64,000 nt of DNA from Hyphomicrobiales bacterium (GCA_900472395.1 UCHV01000011.1:391806-455805), one strand, 5' to 3'; shown: positions 36,329 through 45,566, counted from the stretch's first letter. Notes: generated by a model from the letters alone, not told the origin. Translations and numbers: made by a program.

Positions 36329-37675
36329 TCAACGTCCAGCCAGCGTCATGCCCTCGATGGCGATGGTCGGCGAAGCGACACCGAACTTGCGGTCGATATC
36401 GTTGGCCGGCGTCAGCCGCATGAACATGTCCTTGAGATTGGAAGCGATGGTGACTTCCGAGACGGCGAAGGAAAGTTCGCCATTCTCGATCCAGAAACCG
36501 GTGGCGCCGCGCGAATATTCGCCGGTGATCATGTTGGTGCCCTGCCCGATCAGTTCCGTCACGTAAAAACCGTTGCCGATCTGGCGGATCAGGTCTTCCG
36601 GCGCAATATCGCCCGGTTCCAGCGCCAGATTGGTGGAGGCCGGCGACACCGACGTGCCGCCACGCACACCGCGTCCGTTGGTGGCAAGGCCCAGTTCACG
36701 GCCGGTGGAGGTGGAGAGGAACCAGTGTTTCAGCACACCGTCCTCGATCATCACCATGCGCTCGCCCCTGACACCTTCGCCATCGAAGGGACGCGACGAG
36801 CCGCCGCGCACGATCAGCGGATCGTCGGTGATGTTGAGGCCGGATTTCAGCACCTGCTGGCCCATTTTGTCGCGCAGGAAACTGGTCTTGCGGGCAACGG
36901 AGGCACCGTTGATGGCGCCGGCAATGGTGCCGACAAAACCGCGGGCAATGCGCGGATCGAAAACGACGGTGACATTGCTGCCGGTATCGACCTGGCGCGG
37001 ATTGATGCGCTTGACCACCCGTTCGCCGGCACGGCGGCCGACCAGTGCCGGATCGTCGAGATCGGCGTAATAGAGGCGGCTGTCGAAATCGTAGTCGCGC
37101 TCCATCTTCGTGCCTTCGCCGGCAATGACGCTGACGGAATGACCGAAACGGCTGCCCATGTAGGAGCCGGAAAAACCGTGCGAGGTGACGAGCACCAGAC
37201 CGCCCGCACCGGCAGACGCACCGGCACCCGATGAATTGGTAACGCCCGACACCTCGAGTGCGGCCTGTTCGGCGGCAAGGGCAGCATCGCGCAGCCGGTC
37301 GGTTGAGACTTCGGTTGCGTCATAAAGTTCGAGATCCGGGTAGGAATGCGCCAGATTGGCCTCGTCGGCGAGGCAGGCATAGGGGTCTTCCGGCGAGACC
37401 TTTGCCATCGACACGGCGCGTTCCGCCAGAAGCTTGATATCGAAACCCGGATTGGCGGAGACGCTGGCGACCCTGTTGCCGACGAAAACGCGCAGCGCAA
37501 AATCGTCGCTTTCGGAGGCTTCCGTCCCCTCTACCTTACCGAGACGGACACTCACGGAGCGCGAACTGGAACGGATAACGACGGCATCGGCCTTGTCCGC
37601 ACCCGCCTTGATGGCGAGGTCGATCAGTTCGGAAGCGCGGGAGGTGAGAGTTTCGGAATCGATTTCAGCGGACAT
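36329..37675 (-). CDS. pmbA: TldE/PmbA metallopeptidase subunit
   Basis: 448 aa. PmbA (TldE) pairs with TldD in a zinc metalloprotease that degrades unfolded or toxin peptides such as CcdA and processes microcin B17. The C-terminal part has LALEPGDIAPEDLIRQI, YVTELIGQGTNMITGEYSRG and FAVSEVTIASNL. It starts the minus-strand set ending at lpxK and is divergent from the antiporter gene across 110 bp. tldD is not in the window. Confidence 0.92.
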   Translation of the reverse strand: MSAEIDSETLTSRASELIDLAIKAGADKADAVVIRSSSRSVSVRLGKVEGTEASESDDFALRVFVGNRVASVSANPGFDIKLLAERAVSMAKVSPEDPYACLADEANLAHSYPDLELYDATEVSTDRLRDAALAAEQAALEVSGVTNSSGAGASAGAGGLVLVTSHGFSGSYMGSRFGHSVSVIAGEGTKMERDYDFDSRLYYADLDDPALVGRRAGERVVKRINPRQVDTGSNVTVVFDPRIARGFVGTIAGAINGASVARKTSFLRDKMGQQVLKSGLNITDDPLIVRGGSSRPFDGEGVRGERMVMIEDGVLKHWFLSTSTGRELGLATNGRGVRGGTSVSPASTNLALEPGDIAPEDLIRQIGNGFYVTELIGQGTNMITGEYSRGATGFWIENGELSFAVSEVTIASNLKDMFMRLTPANDIDRKFGVASPTIAIEGMTLAGR

Positions 37676-37785
37676 GTGGAGGCCTTTCGTTCCGAATCCA
37701 TTTATTGTGCACTACATGACGCATCAAGGGCGTGCCACCGATTCTTAAAGGCCGCCCCTTCACTCCTGCATGATGAGCTTGTTCC

Positions 37786-39609
37786 ATGGCCGCGCCCGAA
37801 ACGCTTTTTACCGAAACCCTGCTGCTGCTCGGCGGCGCCGTGCTGGCCGCGCCGCTGTTCCGCAAGCTGGGGCTGGGCACGGTTCTGGGATATCTTGCCG
37901 CCGGCATCGTCATCGGCCCGATCCTGCATACGATCACCGATGCCGGTGAGGTTCTGCATGTGTCGGAACTCGGCGTGGTGTTCCTGCTGTTCATCATCGG
38001 GCTGGAACTGAAACCCTCGCGCCTGTGGCAGATGCGCGGCGATGTGTTTGTGCTCGGCACGGCGCAGGTCATGGTGAGCGGGCTGGTGCTTTCCGGTCTC
38101 GCCTATCTTACCGGCATGGCAGGCTGGCGCGGCGGGCTGATTGCCGGCTTCGGGCTGGCGCTCTCCTCCACGGCGTTTGCGCTGCAGATCCTTGCCGACA
38201 ATGGCGATACCAATACGCGATATGGCCAGCGCGCCTTTTCCATCCTGCTGTTTCAGGATCTCGCCATCGTGCCGCTCCTGGCGCTGGTCACCATTCTGGG
38301 GTCGGGACCGGGAGAAGACACGACACCGCTTTGGCAGGATTTTGCCGTGGCGATCGGCGCAATCGGCGCCGTCATCCTTGCCGGGCGTTACCTGCTGACG
38401 CCGATGTTCCAGATCATCGCCCGAACCGGTGCGCGCGAGGTGATGATCGCCGCCGCCCTTCTCGTGGTGCTTGGATCGGCGGCCGCCATGCAGGCGGTCG
38501 GCCTTTCCATGGCGATGGGCGCGTTTCTGGCCGGTGTCATGCTGTCGGAATCCTCCTACCGGCACGAACTGGAAGCGGATGTCGAACCTTTCCGCGGTCT
38601 TCTTCTGGCGCTGTTCTTCATGGCGGTCGGTCTGTCGCTCGATCTTTCTGCCATTTTCAACAACCTGGCGATCATCCTGCCCGCCGTACCGCTGTTCATG
38701 CTCACCAAGGCAGCGGTGCTTTATGGCATCTCGCGGCTCTGGGGCTCATCGCATGCGGACGCGGTGCGCATCGCCTTCCTTCTGCCGCAAGGCGGCGAAT
38801 TCGGTTTTGTGCTGTTCACCACCGCGACCGCTGCGGGCCTGCTTTCCCCCGGCGCCGCATCTCTGCTGATTGCCAGCGTGACGATTTCCATGGCGCTGAC
38901 GCCGCTCGGTTCGCTTTTAGGCAAAAGGCTGATCGGCAAGGAAGAAGGACAACGCGAGGAACTGGAGGAAGATTTCGAGGGTGCGGGTGCCGACGTGCTG
39001 ATCATCGGCTTTTCGCGTTTCGGGCAAATTGCCTCGCAAATCCTGCTTGCCGGCGGCCGCTCGGTCACCGTCATCGACGACAGCCCGGACCGTATCCGTC
39101 AGGCCGCCCTGTTCGGTTTCCGCATCTATTTCGGCGATGGCACCCGCCGCGACGTGCTGCAATCGGCCGGCATCGAAAAAGCCAAGATCGTGGCGGTGCT
39201 CACCCAGAAACGCGAGACCACCGACCGCATCGTGGACCTGATCGCCAAGGAATTTCCCAATACCCGCCTGTTCGTGCGCTCCTATGATCGCATCCACACG
39301 ATAGAGCTGCGCGGCAAGGGCGTCGAATACGAACTGCGCGAGACGCTGGAATCCGGCCTGCTGTTCGGCCGCCGCACGCTGGAGGCGCTGGGCATGCCGG
39401 AGACGGACGCCGAGGCGATCAGCGACGACATTCGCAAGCGCGACGAACAGCGGCTGCAGCTACAGGCCGTCGAAGGCATTTCCGCCGGCCGCGACATGCT
39501 GCACAACCAGCCGGTCAGGCCCGAACCGCTGATGAAACCGAAACGCGGCAGCGTGGGGGAAGAAATGACGGAAGAGGATGCGAAAAAGGTGGCGATCGGG
39601 AAGTGGTGA
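37786..39609 (+). CDS. CPA2-family cation/proton antiporter with NAD-binding domain (Kef-type)
   Basis: 607 aa. About twelve membrane helices (residues 1-385, e.g. LGTVLGYLAAGIVIGPIL, LALSSTAFALQILA) form the CPA2 fold, followed by a RCK/TrkA-N domain (VLIIGFSRFGQIASQIL, IYFGDGTRRDVLQSAGI). This arrangement exports K+ or Na+ against protons; Kef types are gated by glutathione adducts, but the partner KefF/KefG is not in this window. Its end faces the HEPN gene with 5 bp between stop codons. Confidence 0.9.
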   Translation: MAAPETLFTETLLLLGGAVLAAPLFRKLGLGTVLGYLAAGIVIGPILHTITDAGEVLHVSELGVVFLLFIIGLELKPSRLWQMRGDVFVLGTAQVMVSGLVLSGLAYLTGMAGWRGGLIAGFGLALSSTAFALQILADNGDTNTRYGQRAFSILLFQDLAIVPLLALVTILGSGPGEDTTPLWQDFAVAIGAIGAVILAGRYLLTPMFQIIARTGAREVMIAAALLVVLGSAAAMQAVGLSMAMGAFLAGVMLSESSYRHELEADVEPFRGLLLALFFMAVGLSLDLSAIFNNLAIILPAVPLFMLTKAAVLYGISRLWGSSHADAVRIAFLLPQGGEFGFVLFTTATAAGLLSPGAASLLIASVTISMALTPLGSLLGKRLIGKEEGQREELEEDFEGAGADVLIIGFSRFGQIASQILLAGGRSVTVIDDSPDRIRQAALFGFRIYFGDGTRRDVLQSAGIEKAKIVAVLTQKRETTDRIVDLIAKEFPNTRLFVRSYDRIHTIELRGKGVEYELRETLESGLLFGRRTLEALGMPETDAEAISDDIRKRDEQRLQLQAVEGISAGRDMLHNQPVRPEPLMKPKRGSVGEEMTEEDAKKVAIGKW

Positions 39610-39614
39610 AGCGG

Positions 39615-40061
39615 CTATCGCGGAGCCCGTGATGAAGCAGCCGGAACCTTGTCGTTCTCGGTCAGGCCAACACCAAAGTGAGCAGCGACTTCGTTTAATA
39701 GCTGCTTTATCGTTTCCATTGCCGCACCGAGTTCAGCCTGATCCGCCTTTGTCGGGAGACGACCGGCATCCTTCGGGTAACGATACGTGGTGGCGTAGAT
39801 CGTCAGGAACAGAACACTCGAAAAACGCTGCTTGAACGGATTGGCATCGGGCAGAAGCCCTTGCAGAACATCCAACCGGTGCGCGTCTTTGCGATCAGCG
39901 CGAATACTTTCAGACATCAGAAGGGCGATGAGGATTTTCTCTGCGGCCTGTTGGGCATGATAAGCATCGTTGCGGTTTCCGATGGCCGAAAGCGCGTCTG
40001 CGGCTTCGATATCCTCATGGGCCAGTCTCAACGCATTTGCGATGTGAAGATCAGCGGACAT
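39615..40061 (-). CDS. HEPN-domain protein, toxin candidate
   Basis: 148 aa. The N-terminal helix pair carries an RX4H string (Arg30 to His35) directly before AQQAAEKILIALL, the conserved HEPN core. A second basic motif TTYRYPKDAGRL lies near residue 100. HEPN partners of MNT proteins are tRNA or RNA nucleases. It starts 11 nt inside the MNT gene, so the pair is translationally coupled. Confidence 0.8.
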   Translation of the reverse strand: MSADLHIANALRLAHEDIEAADALSAIGNRNDAYHAQQAAEKILIALLMSESIRADRKDAHRLDVLQGLLPDANPFKQRFSSVLFLTIYATTYRYPKDAGRLPTKADQAELGAAMETIKQLLNEVAAHFGVGLTENDKVPAASSRAPR

Positions 40062-40410
40062 CGAGAACGACGCCCTCGTCTATCAAGTGGCTGGCCGCGG
40101 AGTTTGCGACGCTGATATCCGCACGAAAATCCGAGAGGCGCGTGCATGACACATCGGCATACACACCGGAGCCTTCCTGGACACGCCAACCTAGCATGGG
40201 TGATAAAAGTTTCTCGGGAGCATCGTCCGACACGATGACCTTCAGATCCCAATCGCTTTGCGCCGTTGCCTCGCCGCGCGCTTGGCTACCGTAGAGGATT
40301 ACATCGATAGGATCGTATGTTGCCTTGATACGCGCAAGCAGATTGCGCAGCTCCGGGTATCGTTCCAGTGAAGCAACAGGTCTGTTGATAATTTCTGCAA
40401 CGACGCTCAT
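40051..40410 (-). CDS. MNT-family nucleotidyltransferase (antitoxin candidate)
   Basis: 119 aa. The minimal nucleotidyltransferase core is clear: VILYGSQARGEATAQSDWDL with Gly41-Ser42 and metal-binding Asp53 and Asp55. As in the first module at 16157-16820, it overlaps the HEPN gene by 11 nt. It stands after a patatin gene, with an 82-bp gap on the same strand. Confidence 0.82.
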   Translation of the reverse strand: MSVVAEIINRPVASLERYPELRNLLARIKATYDPIDVILYGSQARGEATAQSDWDLKVIVSDDAPEKLLSPMLGWRVQEGSGVYADVSCTRLSDFRADISVANSAASHLIDEGVVLDVR

Positions 40411-40492
40411 GCAGCGTGCCCCGAACGATGGTGGTTAAACGGAATATAACCGCTCTCCGGTTCGTTTTCCATACGAACCTCCGAGCCGCCCC

Positions 40493-41407
40493 CTACCCGC
40501 TCGCCGCCACCTTCCACAGGGCGTCCACCGACCGCTTCAACTCGTCCTTGATCTCCTGCGCTTCATCGAGAATCTCGCCGACCTTGTGAAAGTCGAGAAT
40601 GCCGAAACGGGCGACGCGGGGGCGCAGGAAGATGTGGGGCGGGTGGAGTTTCAGTTTCAGCGCGATACAACCCTGCATCATCAGCTGGCTGGAGCCGAAC
40701 AGGCTGTCGATGCGGTTGGGCATATGCGTGCCGTCGCCTTCCGGGCCGCCGACGACATCGACGCCGATGACGATATCGGCGAGATCGAGCAGGTGATCGT
40801 AAGGGATCGGGTTCAGAATGCCGCCATCGACCATGATACGGCCGTTGACGCGCACCGGCATGAACAGCGCCGGAATGGCGGCGGAGGCGGCAATGGCGGG
40901 CAGAAGCTCGCCCTCTTCCAGAATGACTTCCTTCTGGCCGTAATAATCCGTCGCGGTGACTTTCAGCGGGATATGCAGGGCATCGAAATTTTCCGGCACG
41001 GCCGCGGGAAGAAACGCGCCGAGGATCGGCTCGAGATTGAAATGGCCGAGCTTGAAGCCGCCGATACGGTCGCGCATGCTGGCGGGACCGAGGCTCCACA
41101 GGCGGTTGGCGATGAGGCGGCGGTTGCCGACCGTCGCCTTGGTATAATCGCGGATTTCACGGCCGCGCATGCCGGCCGCCATGCCCGCGCCCATGATGGC
41201 GCCGATAGAGGAGCCGGCAATCGCCACCGGGCGTATGCCAAGCTCGTCCAGCGCCTCGATGATCGGGATATGCGCGATGCCGCGCGCGCCGCCGCCGCCA
41301 AAGGCAATCGCCACCCGCGGCTCGCCACCCTTGTCCAACCTCTGGCCCGCCTTTTGGCCATCCGGCTGAAATGCCGGAGCATGCGGGATGGAGAGGCGGG
41401 TATTCAT
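40493..41407 (-). CDS. Patatin-like phospholipase
   Basis: 304 aa. Oxyanion loop GGGGARG (residues 37-43), nucleophile motif GSSIG (Ser67) and catalytic Asp in VDGGILNP are intact, so it is a Ser/Asp-dyad acylhydrolase; RssA-like. No signal peptide. It follows rsmD on the same strand with 14 bp, probably one operon. Confidence 0.9.
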   Translation of the reverse strand: MNTRLSIPHAPAFQPDGQKAGQRLDKGGEPRVAIAFGGGGARGIAHIPIIEALDELGIRPVAIAGSSIGAIMGAGMAAGMRGREIRDYTKATVGNRRLIANRLWSLGPASMRDRIGGFKLGHFNLEPILGAFLPAAVPENFDALHIPLKVTATDYYGQKEVILEEGELLPAIAASAAIPALFMPVRVNGRIMVDGGILNPIPYDHLLDLADIVIGVDVVGGPEGDGTHMPNRIDSLFGSSQLMMQGCIALKLKLHPPHIFLRPRVARFGILDFHKVGEILDEAQEIKDELKRSVDALWKVAASG

Positions 41408-41421
41408 CGCAAGATATGTCC

Positions 41422-41985
41422 TCAGGCCGGCTGATAACGGAAAAATTCGATCCGCGTATCGCCGAAAGTGCGGCTTTCGAGCGGCCTGAAACAGGGATCC
41501 ATCGCCGCCACCGTTACATCGGCACGCTCTTCCAGAATTGCAAGCGCGCCGGGTGCGATCCAGCCGCCTTCGTGTGCCGAAAGCAACGCCGCCTCGCCGA
41601 GACCCTTGCCATAAGGCGGATCGGCGAAGACGAACTGGAACGGTTCGATATTGTTGGCGGTGCCGAGCTTGGTGGCATCACGACGCAGGATGCGGGCGCG
41701 ACCGTGCAGGCCCAGGCTCTCGATGTTTTCCCAGAGCAGGCCACGGCCTTCGACGCCGTTCTCGACAAACAGCGCCGCACGGCAGCCGCGCGACAGGGCC
41801 TCTAACCCTACCGCGCCGGTGCCGGCGAAAAGATCGAGAACGCGAGCCTGATCGACCGCTTCCGGATAGACGTGGCCGATGATGTTGAACAGGCTTTCGC
41901 GCGTCCGGTCGATGGTCGGCCGGATGTCGTTCGATTTCGGAGCAGCCAATGCGCGGCCACGGAATTCACCACCTACAATGCGCAC
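41422..41985 (-). CDS. rsmD: 16S rRNA (guanine-966-N2)-methyltransferase
   Basis: 187 aa. N-terminal RIVGGEFRGRAL, then RESLFNIIGH, SAM site VLDLFAGTGAVGLEALSRG and the catalytic DPPYGKG are diagnostic. Modifies G966 of 16S rRNA in the 30S subunit. It starts 6 bp after the pseudouridine synthase stop, so the two ribosome-modifying enzymes are co-transcribed. Confidence 0.94.
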   Translation of the reverse strand: MRIVGGEFRGRALAAPKSNDIRPTIDRTRESLFNIIGHVYPEAVDQARVLDLFAGTGAVGLEALSRGCRAALFVENGVEGRGLLWENIESLGLHGRARILRRDATKLGTANNIEPFQFVFADPPYGKGLGEAALLSAHEGGWIAPGALAILEERADVTVAAMDPCFRPLESRTFGDTRIEFFRYQPA

Positions 41986-41991
41986 CTGGCC

Positions 41992-44169
41992 TTACCCTCT
42001 CGGCGTGCGCGGTTTGCCGCCACCCGGGCGACCGCCGGAACGCGGAGCACCACCGGGTCTGCCGCCGCTCGGCTTGCCGCCAAACGATTTTCCGCCGCCT
42101 GGCTTGCCGCCACCGGGTTTGCCACGGCCACCGGCAGGCTTGCCGCCGAAACCGGGCTTGCCGCCGCCGAACCCACCGGGCTTGCCGCTGCGCGGACGAT
42201 CACCCTGCGGGCGGTCGCCATAAGGGCGGTCACCGGCCGGACGCTCGGAGCGGCCTTCGCCACCAAAGGCGCGGGCGGGACGGTCACCACGATCCGGGCG
42301 ATCACCGCGCGGGCGGTCGCCCTCTTCGCGCGGCTTGCGATCGAAGCGAGGCTTGTCACCGAAGGAACGTTCGCCGCGGGGCTTGTCACCATACGGACGA
42401 TCACCGCGAGGACGATCTCCTGCGGGGCGCTCGCCACGTGGGCGATCGCTGAACGGCCGGTCACCACGCGGGCGGTCGCCTTCTTCACGCGGTTTGCGGT
42501 CGAAGCGAGGCTTGTCGCCGAAGGAACGCTCGCCGTCACGCGCCGGACGGTCGCCACGCGGGCGATCACTGAAAGGACGGTCACCACGAGGCTTGTCACC
42601 AAAGCTGCGTTCACCACGCGGCTTGTCGCCGAAGGAACGTTCACCACGGGGTTTATCGCCAAAAGAACGCTCGCCACGCGGCTTGTCGCCGAAACCACGC
42701 TCGCCGCGATCACCAAAACCGCCGCGCTTGTCGCCGCGTTCCGGCTCCGGCGGGCTGTCGGCGCGGATCCAGTCGCTATCGCCTTCGACGCGCTTGACGA
42801 CAATCGGGCGGTCATTCTGCGGAGCCGGCTTCTTGAACAACTGCTCGGCTTCGGAACGTGCGGAAATCTTGCGGCCGCGCTCATCGGTGGTCGGACGGGC
42901 GCCGGGCGCCATCCAGACATTGGCGGTGCGGCTGGTGCCGAGCGCCGGGCGCTTCTTGGGACGTTCTTCGCCTTCGCCATCACGGCCGCGATCGGCAAAA
43001 CCGCCGCGCGCCGGGCCCTTGTTGCCAAAGCTTTTCGGGCCACGGTCGCCGCCGGCCTTGGGGCCACGCGGCTTGTCGCCGAAACGGTCGTCGGAGCGGC
43101 GTTCGTCACGGCGTTCAGTCGGCTTTTCCTGACCCCAGCCGCCACGGTCGGAGCGTTCAGCCCGTTCCGGACGCTCATTGCGCTCAGGGCGGTCGTTGCG
43201 CTCAGGACGGGCGCCACGGGCCGGAGCCGGTGCCTCTTCGGCATCGACGGCGTTGCCATAGATCGGCGCGTCGAAATTGGCCTTGGAATCGGCAATGAGG
43301 CGCGGACCGAGCTGATCGCGCAACATGCGGCCCTTGACCTCGATAACGCGGCCTTCTTCCAGATCGCCCAGCTGGAACGGACCATAGGAAACGCGGATCA
43401 GACGGTTGACGTCCAGACCCAGCGCGCCGAGCACGTTCTTGATTTCGCGGTTCTTGCCTTCGCGCAGACCCATGGTGATCCACACATTTCGGCCCTGTGT
43501 GCGGTCGAGCGTGGCATCGATCGAACCGTAGAGAACGCCATCGACGGCGATGCCGTCCTTCAGCGTGTCGAGCTTTGCCTGATCGATTTCGCCATGGGCG
43601 CGCACGCGGTAACGGCGCAGCCAGCCGGTGGTCGGCAATTCGAGCACACGCGACAGGCCGCCGTCATTGGTCAGCAGCAGCAGGCCTTCGGTATTGATAT
43701 CGAGGCGGCCGATGGACAGCACGCGCGGCAGATCGTCCGGCAGGTTTTCGAATACGGTCGGGCGGCCTTCCGGATCGGAATTGGTGGTCACCAGGCCGGC
43801 CGGCTTGTGGTAAAGCCACAGGCGGGTGCGCTCGACGCCACGGATCGGCACGCCATCCACTTCGATCTTGTCTTCGAAGGTGACGTTGACCACCGGGGTT
43901 TCCAGAAGCTTGCCGTTCAGCGTGACGCGGCCTTCCATGATCATGCGCTCGATATCGCGGCGCGATGCCACGCCGACGCGGGCAAGGATCTTGGAAATGC
44001 GCTCGGGCTTGCCTTCGGCTTCGACCGTCGCCGGTGCCGCCGGCAGCTTGCGGGGGGCTTTTTTCACCGGTGCTTCCTCGGCCGCTTTCGGCTTCGGGTT
44101 GGACCGGGGCTTGATTTCGCGCTCGAACGGTTTTGGCCCGCCGCGCTTCGGCTTGTCTTTAAAGCTCAT
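41992..44169 (-). CDS. 23S rRNA-type pseudouridine synthase (RluB/RsuA family) with long RGG tail
   Basis: 725 aa, about 2.5 times the usual length. Residues 1-60 are basic. An S4 RNA-binding domain (RISKILARVGVASRRDIER) and the synthase domain follow, with the catalytic Asp in SIGRLDINTEGLLLLTNDG and GLREGKNREIKNVLGALG. From about residue 300 to the end the chain is low complexity, rich in Gly, Arg, Asp, Lys and Pro, with repeats of GERSFGDKPR around 500-550 (42590-42700). Such tails bind RNA or drive condensation in other proteins. The start is the ATG before SFKDKPKRGG; upstream codons have no family similarity. Confidence 0.9.
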   Translation of the reverse strand: MSFKDKPKRGGPKPFEREIKPRSNPKPKAAEEAPVKKAPRKLPAAPATVEAEGKPERISKILARVGVASRRDIERMIMEGRVTLNGKLLETPVVNVTFEDKIEVDGVPIRGVERTRLWLYHKPAGLVTTNSDPEGRPTVFENLPDDLPRVLSIGRLDINTEGLLLLTNDGGLSRVLELPTTGWLRRYRVRAHGEIDQAKLDTLKDGIAVDGVLYGSIDATLDRTQGRNVWITMGLREGKNREIKNVLGALGLDVNRLIRVSYGPFQLGDLEEGRVIEVKGRMLRDQLGPRLIADSKANFDAPIYGNAVDAEEAPAPARGARPERNDRPERNERPERAERSDRGGWGQEKPTERRDERRSDDRFGDKPRGPKAGGDRGPKSFGNKGPARGGFADRGRDGEGEERPKKRPALGTSRTANVWMAPGARPTTDERGRKISARSEAEQLFKKPAPQNDRPIVVKRVEGDSDWIRADSPPEPERGDKRGGFGDRGERGFGDKPRGERSFGDKPRGERSFGDKPRGERSFGDKPRGDRPFSDRPRGDRPARDGERSFGDKPRFDRKPREEGDRPRGDRPFSDRPRGERPAGDRPRGDRPYGDKPRGERSFGDKPRFDRKPREEGDRPRGDRPDRGDRPARAFGGEGRSERPAGDRPYGDRPQGDRPRSGKPGGFGGGKPGFGGKPAGGRGKPGGGKPGGGKSFGGKPSGGRPGGAPRSGGRPGGGKPRTPRG
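42590..42720 (-). repeat. Tandem 30-bp coding repeats in the pseudouridine synthase tail
   Basis: Four near-identical copies of a 30-bp unit encode the decapeptide GERSFGDKPR, with further diverged copies on both sides. They are in frame and part of the gene, so expansions or contractions would change tail length without breaking it. Confidence 0.75.
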
Positions 44170-44324
44170 TTGTTGTTTGCCTGAAGCGTGATGTGTCTCC
44201 GGCTTTTGACCGGACAGATCATGTTGAGTTAGTTCGCATCTTGCCCGTTGCCTTCTGCTTCGGGTGACGCAGGTTGAACCCGTCCTACCAGTTCGAGCGG
44301 ATCGGGTTAAGAGGAAATCGCCGC

Positions 44325-44777
44325 ATGACGGGGACAAATCGTTTCATGGACGAGGCTTTGGTCGAGGCAAAAGCCGCCGGAGAGCACGGCGAAGTGCCGA
44401 TCGGCGCCGTTGTCGTCCTCGACGGGCACATCATTTCACGCGGCGGAAACCGCACCCGCGAGCTGAACGACGTGACGGCGCATGCCGAAATCGTCGCCAT
44501 CCGCAGGGCCTGCGAGGCACTTGGACAGGAGCGGCTGACCGGCGCGGATCTTTATGTGACGCTGGAACCCTGCACCATGTGTGCGGCGGCGATTTCGTTC
44601 GCGCGCATCCGCCGACTTTATTACGGCGCGCATGACCCCAAGGGCGGCGCGGTGGAAAGCGGCGTGCAGTTTTATGCGGCCCCTACCTGCCACCATGTGC
44701 CGGATGTCTATGCGGGTTTGAGCGAGACGGCTTCGGCTGAAATTCTCACCGATTTTTTCCGGGCGCGGCGGGACTGA
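44325..44777 (+). CDS. tadA: tRNA-specific adenosine deaminase
   Basis: Converts A34 of tRNA-Arg(ACG) to inosine, essential for decoding. 150 aa. Zinc ligands and catalytic Glu are clear: THAE motif with His53 and Glu55, and EPCTMC with Cys83 and Cys86. The ATG at 44325 follows AAGAGGAAA; the frame extends 17 codons upstream. Divergent from the pseudouridine synthase gene by 155 bp. Confidence 0.95.
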   Translation: MTGTNRFMDEALVEAKAAGEHGEVPIGAVVVLDGHIISRGGNRTRELNDVTAHAEIVAIRRACEALGQERLTGADLYVTLEPCTMCAAAISFARIRRLYYGAHDPKGGAVESGVQFYAAPTCHHVPDVYAGLSETASAEILTDFFRARRD

Positions 44778-44790
44778 AAACCTTCCCTCC

Positions 44791-44874
44791 CGTCATCCTC
44801 GGGCTTGTCCCGAGGATCTGCTGCGTTTCGTTGTCGCGCGTGGTTAGATCCTCGGGACAAGCCCGAGGATGACG
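44791..44874. repeat. Large intergenic inverted repeat (29-bp arms)
   Basis: Perfect 29-bp arms (44791-44819 and 44846-44874) with a 26-bp loop. Each arm is itself nearly symmetric around CCTCGGG...CCCGAGG. It lies between tadA and the convergent lipoprotein gene. This kind of dispersed palindrome is common between genes in rhizobia; copies elsewhere cannot be seen here. Confidence 0.8.
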
Positions 44875-44910
44875 ACGGTAGGGGTCTTCGCCCTTGCGTG
44901 TAAAAGAAAA

Positions 44911-44930
44911 GGCCGGGAGAAATCCCGGCC
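44911..44930 (-). terminator. Rho-independent terminator of the lipoprotein gene
   Basis: Stem GGCCGGGA / TCCCGGCC with a GAAA loop. On the minus strand it is followed by TTTTCTTTT, so it terminates the lipoprotein gene that stops at 44940. Confidence 0.85.
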
Positions 44931-44939
44931 ATCAAACTG

Positions 44940-45566
44940 TTACTGGAAAGGCTTCCACCAGGAAGAATTCTGCTTGCCGTTGGAAGCGGCTTCCTTCTTG
45001 CGGCGACGTTCCTTGACGCGTTCCGGTTCGCCGAGGTCTTCCAGATTGCTGGCCTGACGGTATTCGGTCGGCGGATCGGTCAGGAAACGGCGCTCGCCGG
45101 AACCGACCGTGTTGCCGGCCTTGGCTTCTTCCTTGGCCTTGCGGAAGGCTTCCCACTTCTGGCTTTCGGTCAACTGACCGCCCTGCCCCTTGCCGACGGT
45201 GAGCGGCGAGACATAACGCGGGTTGTTTTCGTTGGCGGCAGCTTCCTCACGCAGACGCTGACGGGTCTCTTCGGGCGATTCAGTCCAGTTCGGATTGTTT
45301 TCGCGGTTGGCCATGGATTGCTGCGGCGCCGGCAGATCGGCTCCACCCTTGCCGGCCACGACCAGACCCGGACGCGGATTGTAACGCACGTCCTTCTTCT
45401 TGTCGCCACCACCGATGGAAACCGCGCTGCCAAGGTCGTCGGCAAGCTGTTCGGCAGCACTCTTGCTGGTTCCGTAGGTCGGGCTCTGGCATCCCGAAAG
45501 ACCTGCAAGCACCGCGACGATGGCCGTTACACCAAGGCCGGAACGAAACACCCGTGACGTCTTCAT
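44940..45566 (-). CDS. Putative lipoprotein
   Basis: 208 aa. Signal peptide with lipobox LSGC, lipidated Cys26. The mature part is polar with charged low-complexity stretches (RQRLREEAAANENNP, ERVKERRRKKEAASN), ending QNSSWWKPFQ. No family recognised. It lies downstream of ileS on the same strand, as the last gene of a possible unit, and has its own terminator. The ATG at 45566 gives a good signal peptide; the frame is open for 12 further codons. Confidence 0.75.
   Translation of the reverse strand: MKTSRVFRSGLGVTAIVAVLAGLSGCQSPTYGTSKSAAEQLADDLGSAVSIGGGDKKKDVRYNPRPGLVVAGKGGADLPAPQQSMANRENNPNWTESPEETRQRLREEAAANENNPRYVSPLTVGKGQGGQLTESQKWEAFRKAKEEAKAGNTVGSGERRFLTDPPTEYRQASNLEDLGEPERVKERRRKKEAASNGKQNSSWWKPFQ

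Noticed and set aside
42590..42720. Regular 30-bp repeats that look like a CRISPR array
   Set aside because: The units are directly adjacent without unique spacers and are in frame within a protein-coding gene.
41872..44184. 770-codon open frame on the plus strand opposite the pseudouridine synthase
   Set aside because: Low-complexity shadow of the Gly/Arg-rich gene; no family, no start context, and the opposite frame has clear domains.
44708..44935. 75-codon frame across the inverted repeat after tadA
   Set aside because: It is made of the repeat arms and terminator; no ribosome-binding site and typical repeat-derived peptide.
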